Shown: positions 26,453-36,677, numbered from the stretch's first letter. The stretch: DNA of 64,000 nucleotides from Methanomassiliicoccales archaeon (GCA_038850735.1 JAWCLO010000003.1:103278-167277), one strand, 5' to 3'. Program-made: numbers and translations. The notes: generated from the sequence alone by a model not told the origin.

Positions 26453-28558
26453 ATGAAAGCTATAGAGTATCTTCGCGAACCTGGCGAGGTCTACTCCGAC
26501 GAAAAGGAATCGACAGAGCTTTCCTTATTTGTTAGGACGTCAGATGAGGAGATTAAGAAATGGGACCGCAGCAAAATTTACGAAGCGTTAATTCGCGAGA
26601 CAACGATCAGCGAAGACGCTGCATCTATTGTAGCTCGTGAAGTGGAAAAATTAATCATGAGTCTTGATTTGGATGTCATCACAGCCCCATTGATCAGGGA
26701 ACTGACGAATGCTAAACTTGTTGAATATGGGCTTGCGAAGATCCGAAAACAGCATACCAGACTCGGAGTGCCCCTGTATGATACAAGACAGATCATCATG
26801 AATCCAAACAAGGAGAACGCCAACGTTCCTCATGGGCCAGAAGCAACGAATCTTACACTTGCAGAGCGAATTAAGAAGGAATTCGCGCTCCTGGAGGTTT
26901 TCTCACAGGAGCTAGCGGACGCGCACATGAGGGGAGACATCCACCTTCACGACCTTGGCATGATCGATAGACCCTACTGCAGCGGACAGTCAATAGAATA
27001 TGTGAAGAAATTTGGCCTCAACCTGCCCAATGCAATCTCAATCGCAAAGCCGGCAAAACACCCGGAGGTTCTTATAGAGCAGATAATAAAATTCTCAGCG
27101 GCTTTACAAGGGCATTTTGCTGGTGCAATCGGCTGGGATGCGGTGAACATCTTTCTCGCCCCCTACCTCGAGAACGTGGATGATGTCAGGATGAAGCAGT
27201 TGGCCCAGATACTCATTTTTGAATTTGCCCAGCAGGCAGTCGCGAGGGGCGGACAGTCGATCTTCAGCGACCTTAATCTCTATTGGGAGATACCTGACCA
27301 CTTTGTTGGGGTTCCTGCCATAGGTCCAAAGGGAGAATTCACGGGCCAGAATTACGAGGATTACATCAAAGAAAGCCAGAGGTTCGTGATGGCACTCTTC
27401 GATGTTTATCTTGAGGGAGATGCACTTGGGCGTCCTTTCTTCTTCCCGAAACCCAACGTCCACATGACTGAGAAGTTCTTTTCAACAGATGGGCACGAAG
27501 AATTTCTATGGAAGATTTCCCATGTTGCCTCTGAGAAAGGAAATACTTACTTCGTTTTCGACAGGGGCAACACTGCCAAGATCAGCGAATGCTGTAGGCT
27601 TGCATTTAAACTGGATAGGAACGATCTTGAAGACGCAAAGACGCCGTGGAAAATGAGGTACTCAGCGATGCAGAATGTCACGATCAATTTACCTAGGATA
27701 GCCTACGAAGCGCATCAGGACGACGAGAAGCTGTTTGAGATATTGAGAGAGCGGATAGAACTCGTCGCGCAAGCACACCTTCAAAAGAGAGAGTTTATCA
27801 CGAAACTCCTAAACATGGGCAAACATGGTCCTCTAGCCCTGCTCACCATGAAACTCGATGGTGAACCGTATTTCAGGCTTGAAAAGGCTTCATACCTTGT
27901 GGGCATGGTCGGCCTTAACGAAATGGTGCAATACCACACTGGCGAGCAGATGCACGAATCAAAAGATGCCTTGCGGTTTGGATTGAAGGTTATTGCGGCG
28001 ATGAAGACAGAGGCTGATCGTCTTTCATCTGAACTCGGCATAAGAATGCCCCTAGAACAAACGCCCGCCGAAAGCACAGCCTATCGTTTCGCGAGGCTCG
28101 ACATGAAATACTACCCGCTACAGGCACCGACTGTTATTAGAGGCAATAAAGGCACAGGGGAGATCTACTATACCAATTCCACATATCTCAATGTAGGTGC
28201 GCCAGTAAGCGCAATTGAAAGGGTAAAAACAGAAGGTCTATTCCACCCAATTATTGAAGCAGGTGCACTCACGCATGTATGGCTCGGAGAACACAAGCCG
28301 CCGGCTGAAAGCATTGCGGCATTTGTTAAGAAGACCTTTGAGAATACGCAGAATGCCCAGATCGCATTTAGCCCTGAGTTCACATCCTGCCTGAGCTGTG
28401 GAAAAACTAGCAGAGGACTGAGGTCAACATGCCCGTATTGCTCATCCCCTGATGTAGAAGGAATCACAAGGGTAACAGGATTCTTTTCGAAAACAAGCAG
28501 CTGGAACAAAGGGAAGATCGGCGAGCTGAAGGAAAGGATGAGAAATGAAATAGTGTGA
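26453..28558 (+). CDS. nrdD: Anaerobic ribonucleoside-triphosphate reductase (class III)
   Basis: Makes deoxynucleotides under anoxic conditions using a glycyl radical. The 701 residues have an N-terminal ATP-cone (about 28-118; WDRSKIYEALIRETTISEDA) and the catalytic barrel, with HIHLHDLG-like DIHLHDLGMIDRPYCSGQS, ARGGQSIFSDLNLYWEIPDH and KISECCRLAF. Near the C-terminus a zinc knuckle CLSCG...CPYC precedes the glycyl-radical site RVTGF, with the likely radical at Gly676, and WNKGK. An activating enzyme NrdG is required but is not encoded within this window. The gene appears to be monocistronic, ending in a T-rich tract. Confidence 0.96.
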   Translation: MKAIEYLREPGEVYSDEKESTELSLFVRTSDEEIKKWDRSKIYEALIRETTISEDAASIVAREVEKLIMSLDLDVITAPLIRELTNAKLVEYGLAKIRKQHTRLGVPLYDTRQIIMNPNKENANVPHGPEATNLTLAERIKKEFALLEVFSQELADAHMRGDIHLHDLGMIDRPYCSGQSIEYVKKFGLNLPNAISIAKPAKHPEVLIEQIIKFSAALQGHFAGAIGWDAVNIFLAPYLENVDDVRMKQLAQILIFEFAQQAVARGGQSIFSDLNLYWEIPDHFVGVPAIGPKGEFTGQNYEDYIKESQRFVMALFDVYLEGDALGRPFFFPKPNVHMTEKFFSTDGHEEFLWKISHVASEKGNTYFVFDRGNTAKISECCRLAFKLDRNDLEDAKTPWKMRYSAMQNVTINLPRIAYEAHQDDEKLFEILRERIELVAQAHLQKREFITKLLNMGKHGPLALLTMKLDGEPYFRLEKASYLVGMVGLNEMVQYHTGEQMHESKDALRFGLKVIAAMKTEADRLSSELGIRMPLEQTPAESTAYRFARLDMKYYPLQAPTVIRGNKGTGEIYYTNSTYLNVGAPVSAIERVKTEGLFHPIIEAGALTHVWLGEHKPPAESIAAFVKKTFENTQNAQIAFSPEFTSCLSCGKTSRGLRSTCPYCSSPDVEGITRVTGFFSKTSSWNKGKIGELKERMRNEIV

Positions 28559-28570
28559 TTTATACCGTCC

Positions 28571-28620
28571 CACCTTCCAGTTTTTGTTGTATAAAGTTTC
28601 TTTTTCTTTTTATCTTTCTC
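28571..28620 (+). terminator. T-rich terminator after nrdD
   Basis: Several runs of four to five T residues lie 10-60 bases after the nrdD stop, as expected for archaeal termination. Confidence 0.5.
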
Positions 28621-28737
28621 GTTGTAAACAATGCCTTGAAAAGAATTCATTTTTGTAATGAACATCTTTATGTTCATTGTACAAAATTCAAATACTAGAA
28701 GCGAAAAAAAGAACTCGAGGGCACGAGGTAATGTGTC

Positions 28738-29037
28738 ATGGCGAGAGTGAGGGTCGGTCAGCATCTTTGTGTTAATTTAAGTCGGAGAAGCCTCTGTGAT
28801 AACTGTTGGATCGATGTATGCCTCCATGATAGGGAGGAAATCGTTGACTATTGCGAAGATTTCAAACCACTTTTTCCCATTTACAGAAGATGCAGGGAAT
28901 GTGGAGAAATTTACGAACTGTTTTCAAATTTCAAATCTTTTGACCCAGAACTTTGCCCGAGGTGCAACTCGTTGCACTTCAGTGTATTGGTTATGTCCTT
29001 CCCAGGAGGGAATAATAGTTTCCAGAGGCTCAAGTAA
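28738..29037 (+). CDS. Small zinc-ribbon protein
   Basis: A 99-residue protein with two cysteine groups. The first is HLCVNLSRRSLCDNCWIDVC; the second is a zinc ribbon RRCRECGEIY...LCPRCNSLHF. No catalytic motif is visible. GAGGT nine bases before the ATG supports the start. Its last 8 bases overlap the end of the convergent site-2 protease gene. It follows nrdD on the same strand, but the terminator between them argues for separate transcription. Function unknown. Confidence 0.6.
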   Translation: MARVRVGQHLCVNLSRRSLCDNCWIDVCLHDREEIVDYCEDFKPLFPIYRRCRECGEIYELFSNFKSFDPELCPRCNSLHFSVLVMSFPGGNNSFQRLK

Positions 29038-30637
29038 TTCGCGGTCCGATAAGCTGCCAGAGAATAAGCGCAAGCACGGTAAGTGCCAGCGCATATGTGA
29101 TCGTCGCTATGTATTTCTCGCGCTCCTTTTCCGTTGAATCTTTTTTCAGCGCCTTGACAAATGAATCCAACCAGTCTCTGAACAGATATCCCCCGTCGAG
29201 CGGCACGGCAGGCAACACGTTTGTAAGTCCAACCATAAGATTGATCCAAAATATCCAGTACATACAGTTAGCCATCACCCAAAAGATATCCGCCGGAATA
29301 ACTGCCAGAATTCCGCTAGGTATGAAGAGCTCCGAAAGTGGTGATCTTATTGGCGCTAGACCCGAAAACGGCAGCGCAATATATGAGAGGGCAGAGGATA
29401 TCATGCTTCCAAAGCTGTTGACGCCAGCAAAAGGATGAGCGAGTCTCCGCAATACCACATCAGGTGAATTAGCAGAAGCACCAAAAAACGCTGTGTTGAC
29501 GCCTAGATATCCTATGTCTTGAAATTCGGGACCGATGAGTTCTGGCGCCACTCTTTGATAGTATTCAAGCTTGCTCGCTAGCTTGACACTTCTTATTTCT
29601 TCAAATACCTCGTACTCACCAGTTTCATCATAATAAGCAAGCACTGTGATATTCACCGTTTGGTTCGGTTTTGTCAACGCCATTGCGTTCATGAATTCGC
29701 GCTGGTTGTGAATGATTGTATCATTAATCGAAGCAATGATCATTCCTGGTTTTATCCCAGAGTTCTCGGCGGGTAACCCAGGCGCTGTCATCGTTACGAC
29801 AACACCTGCGGTCACCTCGACATTTAACAATTCCCCTGCGTAATAGTATTGCACATTAATGGTTTGACCTGGTTCAAAGCCGCTGATATTTTGTATGTCA
29901 GACAGATCTTTGATATCCTTCTCTCCTATTTTTATGATCTGTGTTCCAAATTTAAGCCCCGCGTGATACGCAGGACTGTCCTCAGTCACGCTGGTAATGA
30001 TTGGGCTCGGTCTTTCGGGAACCGCAGAGGTTACCAATACTGATGAAAATATCAATGCGCAGATGAATGCAAGTACAATATTCGATGCGGGACCTACCGC
30101 ATAAACGCTCGTTTTCTTTTTCTTCTCACTTTTTGCAAGTTCTTCTTCGTCTGGCTCAACAAATGCTCCAAGAGGAATTACAAGAAAAATTAAACCGAGG
30201 GACTTCAATGAGATGCCGCCTACCCTCGTTAAGATTCCATGCGCGAACTCATGAACAACGATTGCCACGATAAGCCCAACAATCCCGTATCCGAGTGGAA
30301 TTATTGGGTTAATACCTGGAATTCCAAGCAGGAGTTCCGGACCCGGTGCTTTCTCAGCCGGTATTCTTGAAACAATTGTAGCTTCCCAAATGAGCAGCGC
30401 CATAATGAAGATCATGCCACCAAAACAAATGCCCTTGGCGACAAGACTGTAAGCCCGCCAAAACGATCTAGGCTTTGACAGATTCTCTATCAATTTCTTT
30501 CCCCTGGTGGTCTTCCACATGATTATTGGTCCAACAAGTTTGAGTCCGTACTTGGAAAACGCGCCGAGCCTGTTCAATACATAAAGTATGAGAAAATAAA
30601 CAATGAGGATTACAAGTGCGATGAGGTATGGATTCAT
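29030..30637 (-). CDS. Site-2 protease family membrane metalloprotease
   Basis: A 535-residue intramembrane zinc protease of the M50 family. The zinc-binding HEFAHG motif is at residues 129-134 within a membrane helix, and the third ligand segment NVLPAVPLDGG is near 485. Several membrane helices flank two periplasm-side PDZ domains (about 205-275: SPAYHAGLKFGTQIIKIG; and 275-335: LPAENSGIKPGMIIASIN). PDZ domains usually gate access of substrates already cut at site 1. Such proteases release membrane-tethered regulators or remove signal-peptide remnants. The substrate is unknown and no obvious partner lies nearby. Confidence 0.93.
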   Translation of the reverse strand: MNPYLIALVILIVYFLILYVLNRLGAFSKYGLKLVGPIIMWKTTRGKKLIENLSKPRSFWRAYSLVAKGICFGGMIFIMALLIWEATIVSRIPAEKAPGPELLLGIPGINPIIPLGYGIVGLIVAIVVHEFAHGILTRVGGISLKSLGLIFLVIPLGAFVEPDEEELAKSEKKKKTSVYAVGPASNIVLAFICALIFSSVLVTSAVPERPSPIITSVTEDSPAYHAGLKFGTQIIKIGEKDIKDLSDIQNISGFEPGQTINVQYYYAGELLNVEVTAGVVVTMTAPGLPAENSGIKPGMIIASINDTIIHNQREFMNAMALTKPNQTVNITVLAYYDETGEYEVFEEIRSVKLASKLEYYQRVAPELIGPEFQDIGYLGVNTAFFGASANSPDVVLRRLAHPFAGVNSFGSMISSALSYIALPFSGLAPIRSPLSELFIPSGILAVIPADIFWVMANCMYWIFWINLMVGLTNVLPAVPLDGGYLFRDWLDSFVKALKKDSTEKEREKYIATITYALALTVLALILWQLIGPRIT

Positions 30638-30710
30638 TATACCATCTGGCTCGTAAAGGTCTAAATAGTATTAAAAGATTAATGAAGCTCTCTGACCAAA
30701 CACGAGAATT

Positions 30711-31073
30711 TCATTCGCGGCTCCAGACCTCATCAGAGATCTGGTCGTAAATTGCAGAACCGTCGTCTTGTTTCTTATGCGAATCTTCACACTGCTTTGC
30801 CAGCCGTAGGATTTGATCGCTTTTCAAAATCCAGTAGTGAATCCTCCATAGCTTTCCCTTCTTGAGGTGAACCTCTTCCTGAGTGGTTGTCAGCAACCCC
30901 TCTTCTTCAAGCATGTAAAAAACATCTCTGTCTTCGGAGGTAAGGCGGTTATCGATGACCTCATTTGTGTAACCAAAGAAACTCATCAAATATTCTGCGA
31001 GGCGTTTAATATCGTTCTCGGCCATCCCCTTCTTTCCAAGGGTATTCTTTAGAGCCATTACGACGTCATCCAT
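30711..31073 (-). CDS. DUF6015-like small protein
   Basis: A 120-residue protein with the conserved core SFFGYTNEVIDNRLTSEDRD, then VFYMLEEEGLLTTTQEEVHL and GKLWRIHYWIL, resembling a small helical DNA-binding or adaptor domain. I believe this is the archaeal family DUF6015; function unknown. A clear paralogue lies at 63236-63631. I prefer ATG 31073 because it aligns with that paralogue, though GTG 31103 has a closer TATA-like element (TTAAATC near 31138). The C-terminal EVWSRE matches the paralogue's ENIWSRE. Confidence 0.7.
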   Translation of the reverse strand: MDDVVMALKNTLGKKGMAENDIKRLAEYLMSFFGYTNEVIDNRLTSEDRDVFYMLEEEGLLTTTQEEVHLKKGKLWRIHYWILKSDQILRLAKQCEDSHKKQDDGSAIYDQISDEVWSRE

Positions 31074-31183
31074 GCTTACAATAGTCAACCTTTCCCCGAG
31101 CACCCGAATGGTTTTTCAAGTAAAAGAAAGTATTGATTTAAGATTAGATTCTTTTTTTCGCATCGTCAGAAGCAATCACGTTG

Positions 31184-31867
31184 CTAAATTCCTTCTATTC
31201 GACTATTCCTTCTCATTAGAGCTGAAAGAGACCATGAGAATGCACACAAAATCGCAACTGCCATCACACCAGATAAAAACACATAATCGAGAAAACCGCC
31301 GGCGCCCATTATAAATTCATTCATTTTCAGTGGATCCAAGACAAAGAGATATAGTATATCGATTCCTAGAAATGAACCGATACTTGCGGAGACATAAGCA
31401 GACGAAGCTGCGCTAGCAATATCACCACTTTCTGCCAGGCAAAAACTGCCAATGCCTGCGATACCACTAGTAATTAGCCAGTAGGGAAACTCTATCAGCA
31501 CCTTTCCATGCTCGACATGCGACAGAAGGAATGAAATGAGCGCTACGAGTGGGATGAGCATCAATATGTTGAGCAGCCTGACTTTCCTCAGGGCTATGAT
31601 GAACGCAGATATAATGAGAGGAGCCATCCCACCAGTTATATTGATACTGATGATGGGAGGCCCAGCATCAATTACAAGATTTATGAAAGAGAAGAAAATC
31701 GCCGAGACAACAGCCAGTGAACCATATGCAAATGCTTCAACCCAAGAGTCCTCATACCATAAATCCATTAGGGTTGAAGAGCTGTACAAGGCAACAATTG
31801 AAGGGAGAACGATGAAAATAAGCACAGCAGCGATGAATGACGCAATGAAAACCGTCACTGCGGACAC
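31184..31867 (-). CDS. DUF1614 family membrane protein
   Basis: A 227-residue protein with about six to seven membrane helices. The C-terminal SASIGSFLGIDILYLFVL, followed by MGAGGFLDYVFLSGVMAV, is the characteristic core of the uncharacterised archaeal DUF1614 family. Proposed roles are unsupported. It starts with ATG 31867 and stands alone between a DUF6015 gene and the peptide-transport operon, on the same strand as both. Confidence 0.75.
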   Translation of the reverse strand: MSAVTVFIASFIAAVLIFIVLPSIVALYSSSTLMDLWYEDSWVEAFAYGSLAVVSAIFFSFINLVIDAGPPIISINITGGMAPLIISAFIIALRKVRLLNILMLIPLVALISFLLSHVEHGKVLIEFPYWLITSGIAGIGSFCLAESGDIASAASSAYVSASIGSFLGIDILYLFVLDPLKMNEFIMGAGGFLDYVFLSGVMAVAILCAFSWSLSALMRRNSRIEGI

Positions 31868-31962
31868 ATGATTCTTAGTTGCTTTCTTGCTATATTAACA
31901 ATATGATAAAGGGCTCGTGTTTTATTCTTCGTGTTTTATCTGAATCAATAAGAAGATACCGC

Positions 31963-32253
31963 TTACTCGCGTCTGTCCTCACGCGGCCACAATTTCGTAT
32001 AGAGCAAAACCTCAACGGCGACAACCGCAACCAATATGATTGCTATCGGAGATGCTCCAAGCACATCGCCATAGGATCTCGCAATTTCAAGCGCGAGAAA
32101 AGAATCTAGAAACATGCAGCTAACAACATACCAGTATTTCGTGTATGTCTTTCTTAACCACACACCCCACGGGACCTCTTTCTCTTCATGCGTCTGTGAT
32201 GCCTCGTCACTCTTTTCTTCGACTTTCACTCTGATAACTCGTTTCTTCGCCAT
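31963..32253 (-). CDS. Small membrane protein at the end of the peptide-transport operon
   Basis: A 96-residue protein with a charged N-terminus (AKKRVIRVKVEEKSDEASQ) and two hydrophobic segments (YWYVVSCMFLDSFLALEIA; SPIAIILVAVVAVEVLLYTK). ATG 32253 begins only eight bases after the stop of the preceding transporter ATPase gene and is preceded by GAGAG, so it is probably the last cistron of that operon. I know no named family. A transporter-associated role is inferred from position only. Confidence 0.6.
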   Translation of the reverse strand: MAKKRVIRVKVEEKSDEASQTHEEKEVPWGVWLRKTYTKYWYVVSCMFLDSFLALEIARSYGDVLGASPIAIILVAVVAVEVLLYTKLWPREDRRE

Positions 32254-32260
32254 AATTCTC

Positions 32261-33352
32261 TCAACGGAAATGGCAGGCAACGAGGTGACCACCGCCGTTG
32301 TCGACAAGAGGTGGCTCTTTCTGCTCGCATACGGCTTCTCGGTACCTGCATCTTGTGTGGAACCTACATCCAGATGGCGGATTTGCAGGGCTGGGAATGT
32401 CGCCGGCTAAAATAATTCTGTCTCTTCTGAGATCGGGATCTGGCACAGGAATAACCGAAAGAAGCGCTTCTGTATAGGGATGGAGTGGCTTTCTAAACAG
32501 TTCTTCTTTGCTCGCCGTTTCGACGATCTTTCCTAAATACATCACATTTATCGTGTCGCACATGTACTTGATCGTGCTTAGATCGTGTGATATGAATAGA
32601 TACGATAATCCGTATTCTGCTTGCAAGTCGTTGAGAAGATTCAGAATCTGAGCCTGAACCGAAACATCAAGTGCTGACGTAGGCTCATCAAGTACGACAA
32701 AATCAGGGTTGAGGGCAAATGCCCTTGCGATTCCTATACGCTGCCTCTGTCCACCGCTGAATTCGTGCGGATATCTATAAAGATGTTCAGGGTTTAAGCC
32801 AACCCTTTCAAGGAGTCCAGTCACGCGTCTTATTAGTTCTTCACCTTTGGCGATGCCGTGTACGAGTAGAGGCTCGCCTACGATGTCTTTTATGAGCATC
32901 CTCGGATTTAGCGAGGAAAAGGGATCCTGGAAAACTATCTGCATGTATCGACGAAGCTTTCTCATTTCCTCTTCGTCTTTGGCATCAAGAGCATAGTTTT
33001 GTTGTATTTCGAGTAATTCATTCTCTAGTTTTTCTCTTTCCTTTTCGTCCTCAGGGTTCTTGCCATCCAGATGATTGATTTTCTCTTCGAGCTCAATAAC
33101 CCTCTTTCTCTCATTCGCAGGCATGCGGTAGTAGACATGTCCCTCTGTTGGAGGGATGAGGTTGAGCATGCATCTTCCAGCTGTTGTCTTTCCGCAGCCA
33201 CTTTCGCCAACGAGTCCAACCGTTTCTCCCTTTTTAATTGCGATGTTCACTCCGTCGACTGCTTTCACAGTCCCGACAGTTCTCTTGAAAACGCCAGCGC
33301 GTATAGGAAAGTGCTTCTTGAGCGCACGAGCCTCGATGAGGTACTCTTCCAT
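32261..33352 (-). CDS. dppF: Oligopeptide ABC transporter ATP-binding protein (DppF/OppF)
   Basis: One of two ATPases energising peptide import. The 363 residues include Walker A GESGCGKT (49-56), Q-loop QDPFSSLNP (Gln142), signature [13 protein letters not shown], Walker [12 protein letters not shown] and the OppF-type C-terminal cysteine motif CRFHTRC...C, which can bind an iron-sulfur cluster in some homologues. A charged helical insertion of about 55 residues (77-133) separates Walker A from the Q-loop, whereas bacterial OppF has about 30. ATG 33352 shares one base with the DppD stop (TGATG), with GGAGGG upstream. Confidence 0.95.
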   Translation of the reverse strand: MEEYLIEARALKKHFPIRAGVFKRTVGTVKAVDGVNIAIKKGETVGLVGESGCGKTTAGRCMLNLIPPTEGHVYYRMPANERKRVIELEEKINHLDGKNPEDEKEREKLENELLEIQQNYALDAKDEEEMRKLRRYMQIVFQDPFSSLNPRMLIKDIVGEPLLVHGIAKGEELIRRVTGLLERVGLNPEHLYRYPHEFSGGQRQRIGIARAFALNPDFVVLDEPTSALDVSVQAQILNLLNDLQAEYGLSYLFISHDLSTIKYMCDTINVMYLGKIVETASKEELFRKPLHPYTEALLSVIPVPDPDLRRDRIILAGDIPSPANPPSGCRFHTRCRYREAVCEQKEPPLVDNGGGHLVACHFR

Positions 33353-34665
33353 CAGCCCGCCCTCCTTGTGTATAAATGACACGCGACAAAGTGCTCTGGC
33401 CTCACCTCAATCATGGGTGGCTTTTCTTTCCTGCAAACATCCATAGCAAATTGACAGCGCGGATGAAAACGGCATCCCAAAGGAGGATGGATCAGGTTCG
33501 GAACGTTTCCTGGGATGATATCGAGTCTTATATTTTCGGTGGTAAGTTTTGGAATTGAGTTCATCAAACCTTGCGTATATGGGTGGAGTGGCTCCTTAAA
33601 AATCGATCGGACATCACCAATTTCAGCCATCACGCCAGCATACATGACGCCCACCCGATCGCAAGTTTCCGCGACGACACCGAGGTTGTGTGTGATTAGC
33701 AAAATTGACGTTCCTGTTTCTCTCTGCAGATCTTTCATGAGCTTTAGTATCTGGGCTTGTATAGTGACATCCAATGCTGTTGTTGGCTCATCCGCGATGA
33801 GCAACCGCGGTTTGCATGCTAGAGCCATCGCTATGGTCACACGTTGCTGCATCCCGCCACTCAATTCATGAGGATAGGAACGAGCTACGTTCTGAGGGTC
33901 TGGAATTCTAACGATTTTCAACATTTCTTCAGCGCGACGTAGCGCCTCTTGTTTGACGAGTTTTTGGTATCGCCTTAAAATGGGGATTCTTGCCAAAATC
34001 CGAGGTGCTACCGCATTCTTCCTCATTGCCATCATTTTGTAAACCCATTTGTAATACGGCATTACCAGGCGCATGACTCCCTTCAATCCCGATTTAGTAT
34101 CCACATGCGCGTTGTTTTCGATGTTGTTCAAAACAGCCTTTACTAGATCGTCTTTCTCGTGCAGCAAGATGTTCTCTGCGATTTGTTCACCAGCGGTAAA
34201 CACCGGATTGAGCGCACTCATTGGTTCCTGAAAAATCATTGAGATATATTTGCCTCGGATCTTCTGCATGTAGACCATATTTTTCGCCAAGAGATCGTAT
34301 TCACGTCGTATCTTTTCCAACTCTTTCCTAGCTTCTTCTAGTTCCTTTTTCTGACCGTTTTCATTGCCAGCAGATTGTATTTTTGAAATCTTTTCGAGAA
34401 GATTGAGTCGTTTCTCCCTCACTTCTGGAGGCATCATGAAAAATATATTGCCTTTCTCGATCTTACCTGGAGGTGATGGAATAAGACGAAGAATGCAGTT
34501 TGCCGTCACACTTTTCCCACAACCTGTCTCTCCTACGAGACCAAAAGTCTCGCCCTTTTTGATAGTGAAATTGATTCCATCAAGAGCCTTGACAACTCCT
34601 TGATACGTATAGAAATTCGTGTACAAATTTTCGATTTCGAGCAGCACTTCCTTGTTGTTTTCCAT
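33352..34665 (-). CDS. dppD: Oligopeptide ABC transporter ATP-binding protein (DppD/OppD)
   Basis: Second ATPase of the peptide importer. The 437 residues are about 100 longer than typical OppD. Walker A is GETGCGKS (45-52); a charged helix of about 60 residues (75-135) precedes the Q-loop [10 protein letters not shown] (Gln146); and a second insertion (about 170-260, [14 protein letters not shown] and neighbouring helices) precedes the signature LSGGMQQR. Walker B is [12 protein letters not shown], and the C-terminal cysteine motif is [14 protein letters not shown]. The insertions look helical and might dock another protein; this is inference. Start is ATG 34665, four bases after the permease gene's stop. 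Confidence 0.95.
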   Translation of the reverse strand: MENNKEVLLEIENLYTNFYTYQGVVKALDGINFTIKKGETFGLVGETGCGKSVTANCILRLIPSPPGKIEKGNIFFMMPPEVREKRLNLLEKISKIQSAGNENGQKKELEEARKELEKIRREYDLLAKNMVYMQKIRGKYISMIFQEPMSALNPVFTAGEQIAENILLHEKDDLVKAVLNNIENNAHVDTKSGLKGVMRLVMPYYKWVYKMMAMRKNAVAPRILARIPILRRYQKLVKQEALRRAEEMLKIVRIPDPQNVARSYPHELSGGMQQRVTIAMALACKPRLLIADEPTTALDVTIQAQILKLMKDLQRETGTSILLITHNLGVVAETCDRVGVMYAGVMAEIGDVRSIFKEPLHPYTQGLMNSIPKLTTENIRLDIIPGNVPNLIHPPLGCRFHPRCQFAMDVCRKEKPPMIEVRPEHFVACHLYTRRAG

Positions 34666-34669
34666 GAAG

Positions 34670-35689
34670 TCATCTCCTGAGACGTGGATCGAGTATGTCT
34701 CTCAAACCATCGCCGAGAAGATTGAATCCGAGAACGAATATGAATATCATGAGACCGGGGAAGGTGACCATCCACCATGGATTGTATTTCGGTCCATCTG
34801 GATACGGATACGGTATTTCACCGAGGAAATATTCCTGACCGTCAGAAACCATTTTTCCCCATTCTGCATATCCAGTTGGCGGCCCAAAACCAATATAACT
34901 GAGACCTGCGGCGACTAGGACAACAACGCCAAGATCCATGGTAGCCGAAACGAGCATAGGCGCAAGTGAATTCGGAACTACATGCCTAAATAGCACCCTG
35001 CTTCTCTTTGCACCAACGGCCCGAGCAGCTTCAACGTATGTGCTTTCTTTGATAGATAGCACCTGACCTCGTATCAATCGCGCATACGGTGGCCACCATA
35101 CGATGATTAAAGCGAGCATAGTGTTCTCGATGTTTCTGCTAAGTACAGCGGCGATGGCCATGGCAAGAATCAAGCCAGGGATTGAGAGGAAAATATCGGT
35201 GATTCTCATAATCAGTTCATCGATCCAGCCACCAAAATAGCCAGATACGGCACCAAGAACTATTCCGATGATTGATGCCACTAATACCACATACAGTGAG
35301 ATGTAAATTGATGTCCTAGCTCCCCAAACAACGCCGTAGTAAATGTCCGCTCCTAGTTTTCCTGTGCCCATAATATAACCTTCCGCGCCTGGAGGCTTGG
35401 GAGGTGAGAAATCTTTTGGAATTTCCATGGGGTTTTTTTGACCAGGCTTCATTGGGGCAAGAACGGGAGCCATGACTGCTATAATGACTATTGTGAGTAC
35501 AAGCACCAGACCGACGATTGCCAACAGACTTTTTCTCATGAGAAAAAGCGAATATCGGAATTCTCTGATCCTCGGAGCCAATGTTTTTCTCAGATAATCA
35601 TATCGCGATACGTACGGTTTTTTTGTCTTTTTTTCACCAGATTCTTCGATTATCTCACCCCAGTCTGACTCTTGGATCCAAGAACGCAT
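34670..35689 (-). CDS. dppC: Peptide ABC transporter permease (DppC)
   Basis: A 339-residue permease with about six membrane helices. The N-terminus is cytosolic, then a helix (AIVGLVLVLTIVIIAVMAPV) precedes the characteristic OppC N-terminal motif and the transporter loop EAARAVGAKRSRVLFRHVVP, the EAA motif that contacts the ATPases. The C-terminus NLLGDGLRDILDPRLRR is conserved. It overlaps dppB by 35 bases and is directly followed by dppD. Together with DppB it would form the membrane channel for di- or oligopeptides. Confidence 0.95.
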   Translation of the reverse strand: MRSWIQESDWGEIIEESGEKKTKKPYVSRYDYLRKTLAPRIREFRYSLFLMRKSLLAIVGLVLVLTIVIIAVMAPVLAPMKPGQKNPMEIPKDFSPPKPPGAEGYIMGTGKLGADIYYGVVWGARTSIYISLYVVLVASIIGIVLGAVSGYFGGWIDELIMRITDIFLSIPGLILAMAIAAVLSRNIENTMLALIIVWWPPYARLIRGQVLSIKESTYVEAARAVGAKRSRVLFRHVVPNSLAPMLVSATMDLGVVVLVAAGLSYIGFGPPTGYAEWGKMVSDGQEYFLGEIPYPYPDGPKYNPWWMVTFPGLMIFIFVLGFNLLGDGLRDILDPRLRR

Positions 35690-36677
35690 AAAGTATATCG
35701 ACGACCAAATTCGCGATTACATATATAATTGCAGTAACTAATACAAATCCAAGTATCGATGCCCAATCATTAGTTATAATGGCTCGGGTCGACCATTGCC
35801 CCATTCCAGGCCATTGAAAAATTGTTTCTGTGAGAACGGCTCCACCGAGAAGACCACCGAATGACAGACCAACGACGGTCGTTGTCGGTATGAGCGCGTT
35901 TTTTCTTGCATGCTTCTTTATGACAACTTTTTCAGGCAGTCCTTTTGATCTTGCCGTCTTTACATATTCCTGGCCAAGAACCTCTAGCATGCTCGATCTC
36001 ATAATTCTAGTGATAATGGCAATTGTACCAAATGATAATGTTATTGCAGGAAGAATAAGATGCCACAAAGCATCAGCAAATAAGGTGAGATTTCCGTTCA
36101 ATAATGTATCCAAAGTCCAAAATCCCGTATACTTGGTGATCGATCCTTGAGATAGATACAGTAACTCATCGTATCTCCCGCCAGCTGGGAACCATCTAAG
36201 CCTGCTGTAAAAAACAAGCTGGAGCATTAAACCAAGCCAAAATATCGGAAGCGACACTCCTGACAAGGCCATAATGCGAGTTGCATGATCTACTGGTTTA
36301 TTTCGCCTCACGGCGGATATAGTGCCAAGGCCAATTCCAACGCTGACAGCTATGATGATACTGATAAGAGTCAATTCAAATGTAGCTGGCAGGTATCTCG
36401 CTATTGCAGTTGTTACTGGCGCCCTCGCTGTCTTTGAGTAACCCCAATCCCCATGCAATATCCCGTCCAGCCAATACCAGTATTGAACATATATAGGATC
36501 ATTCAAATGAAATTTCTCGTAAATCCTTGCAATTTGGTCGTCAGTCATTTTCTCATGTATGTAAGCTGCTGCTGGATCACCTCCAACTCTGGTGAGTGTG
36601 AAGATAAAAACTGAAACACCGAGAAGTACTGGAATAAGCAGTAGAAGCCTCCTTATTATATAGGCTCCCAGTTTCAA
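35655..36677 (-). CDS. dppB: Peptide ABC transporter permease (DppB)
   Basis: A 340-residue permease with six membrane helices. The start MKLGAYIIRRLLLLIPVLLG is the conserved DppB N-terminus. LNDPIYVQYWYWLDGILHGD and the C-terminal VLTETIFQWPGMGQWSTRAI are family hallmarks, and the EAA loop is EYVKTARSKGLPEKVVIKKH. Its 3' end overlaps dppC by 35 bases. A T-rich tract lies between dppB and the upstream binding-protein gene, which may lower expression of the permease relative to the binding protein. Confidence 0.95.
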   Translation of the reverse strand: MKLGAYIIRRLLLLIPVLLGVSVFIFTLTRVGGDPAAAYIHEKMTDDQIARIYEKFHLNDPIYVQYWYWLDGILHGDWGYSKTARAPVTTAIARYLPATFELTLISIIIAVSVGIGLGTISAVRRNKPVDHATRIMALSGVSLPIFWLGLMLQLVFYSRLRWFPAGGRYDELLYLSQGSITKYTGFWTLDTLLNGNLTLFADALWHLILPAITLSFGTIAIITRIMRSSMLEVLGQEYVKTARSKGLPEKVVIKKHARKNALIPTTTVVGLSFGGLLGGAVLTETIFQWPGMGQWSTRAIITNDWASILGFVLVTAIIYVIANLVVDILYAFLDPRVRLG

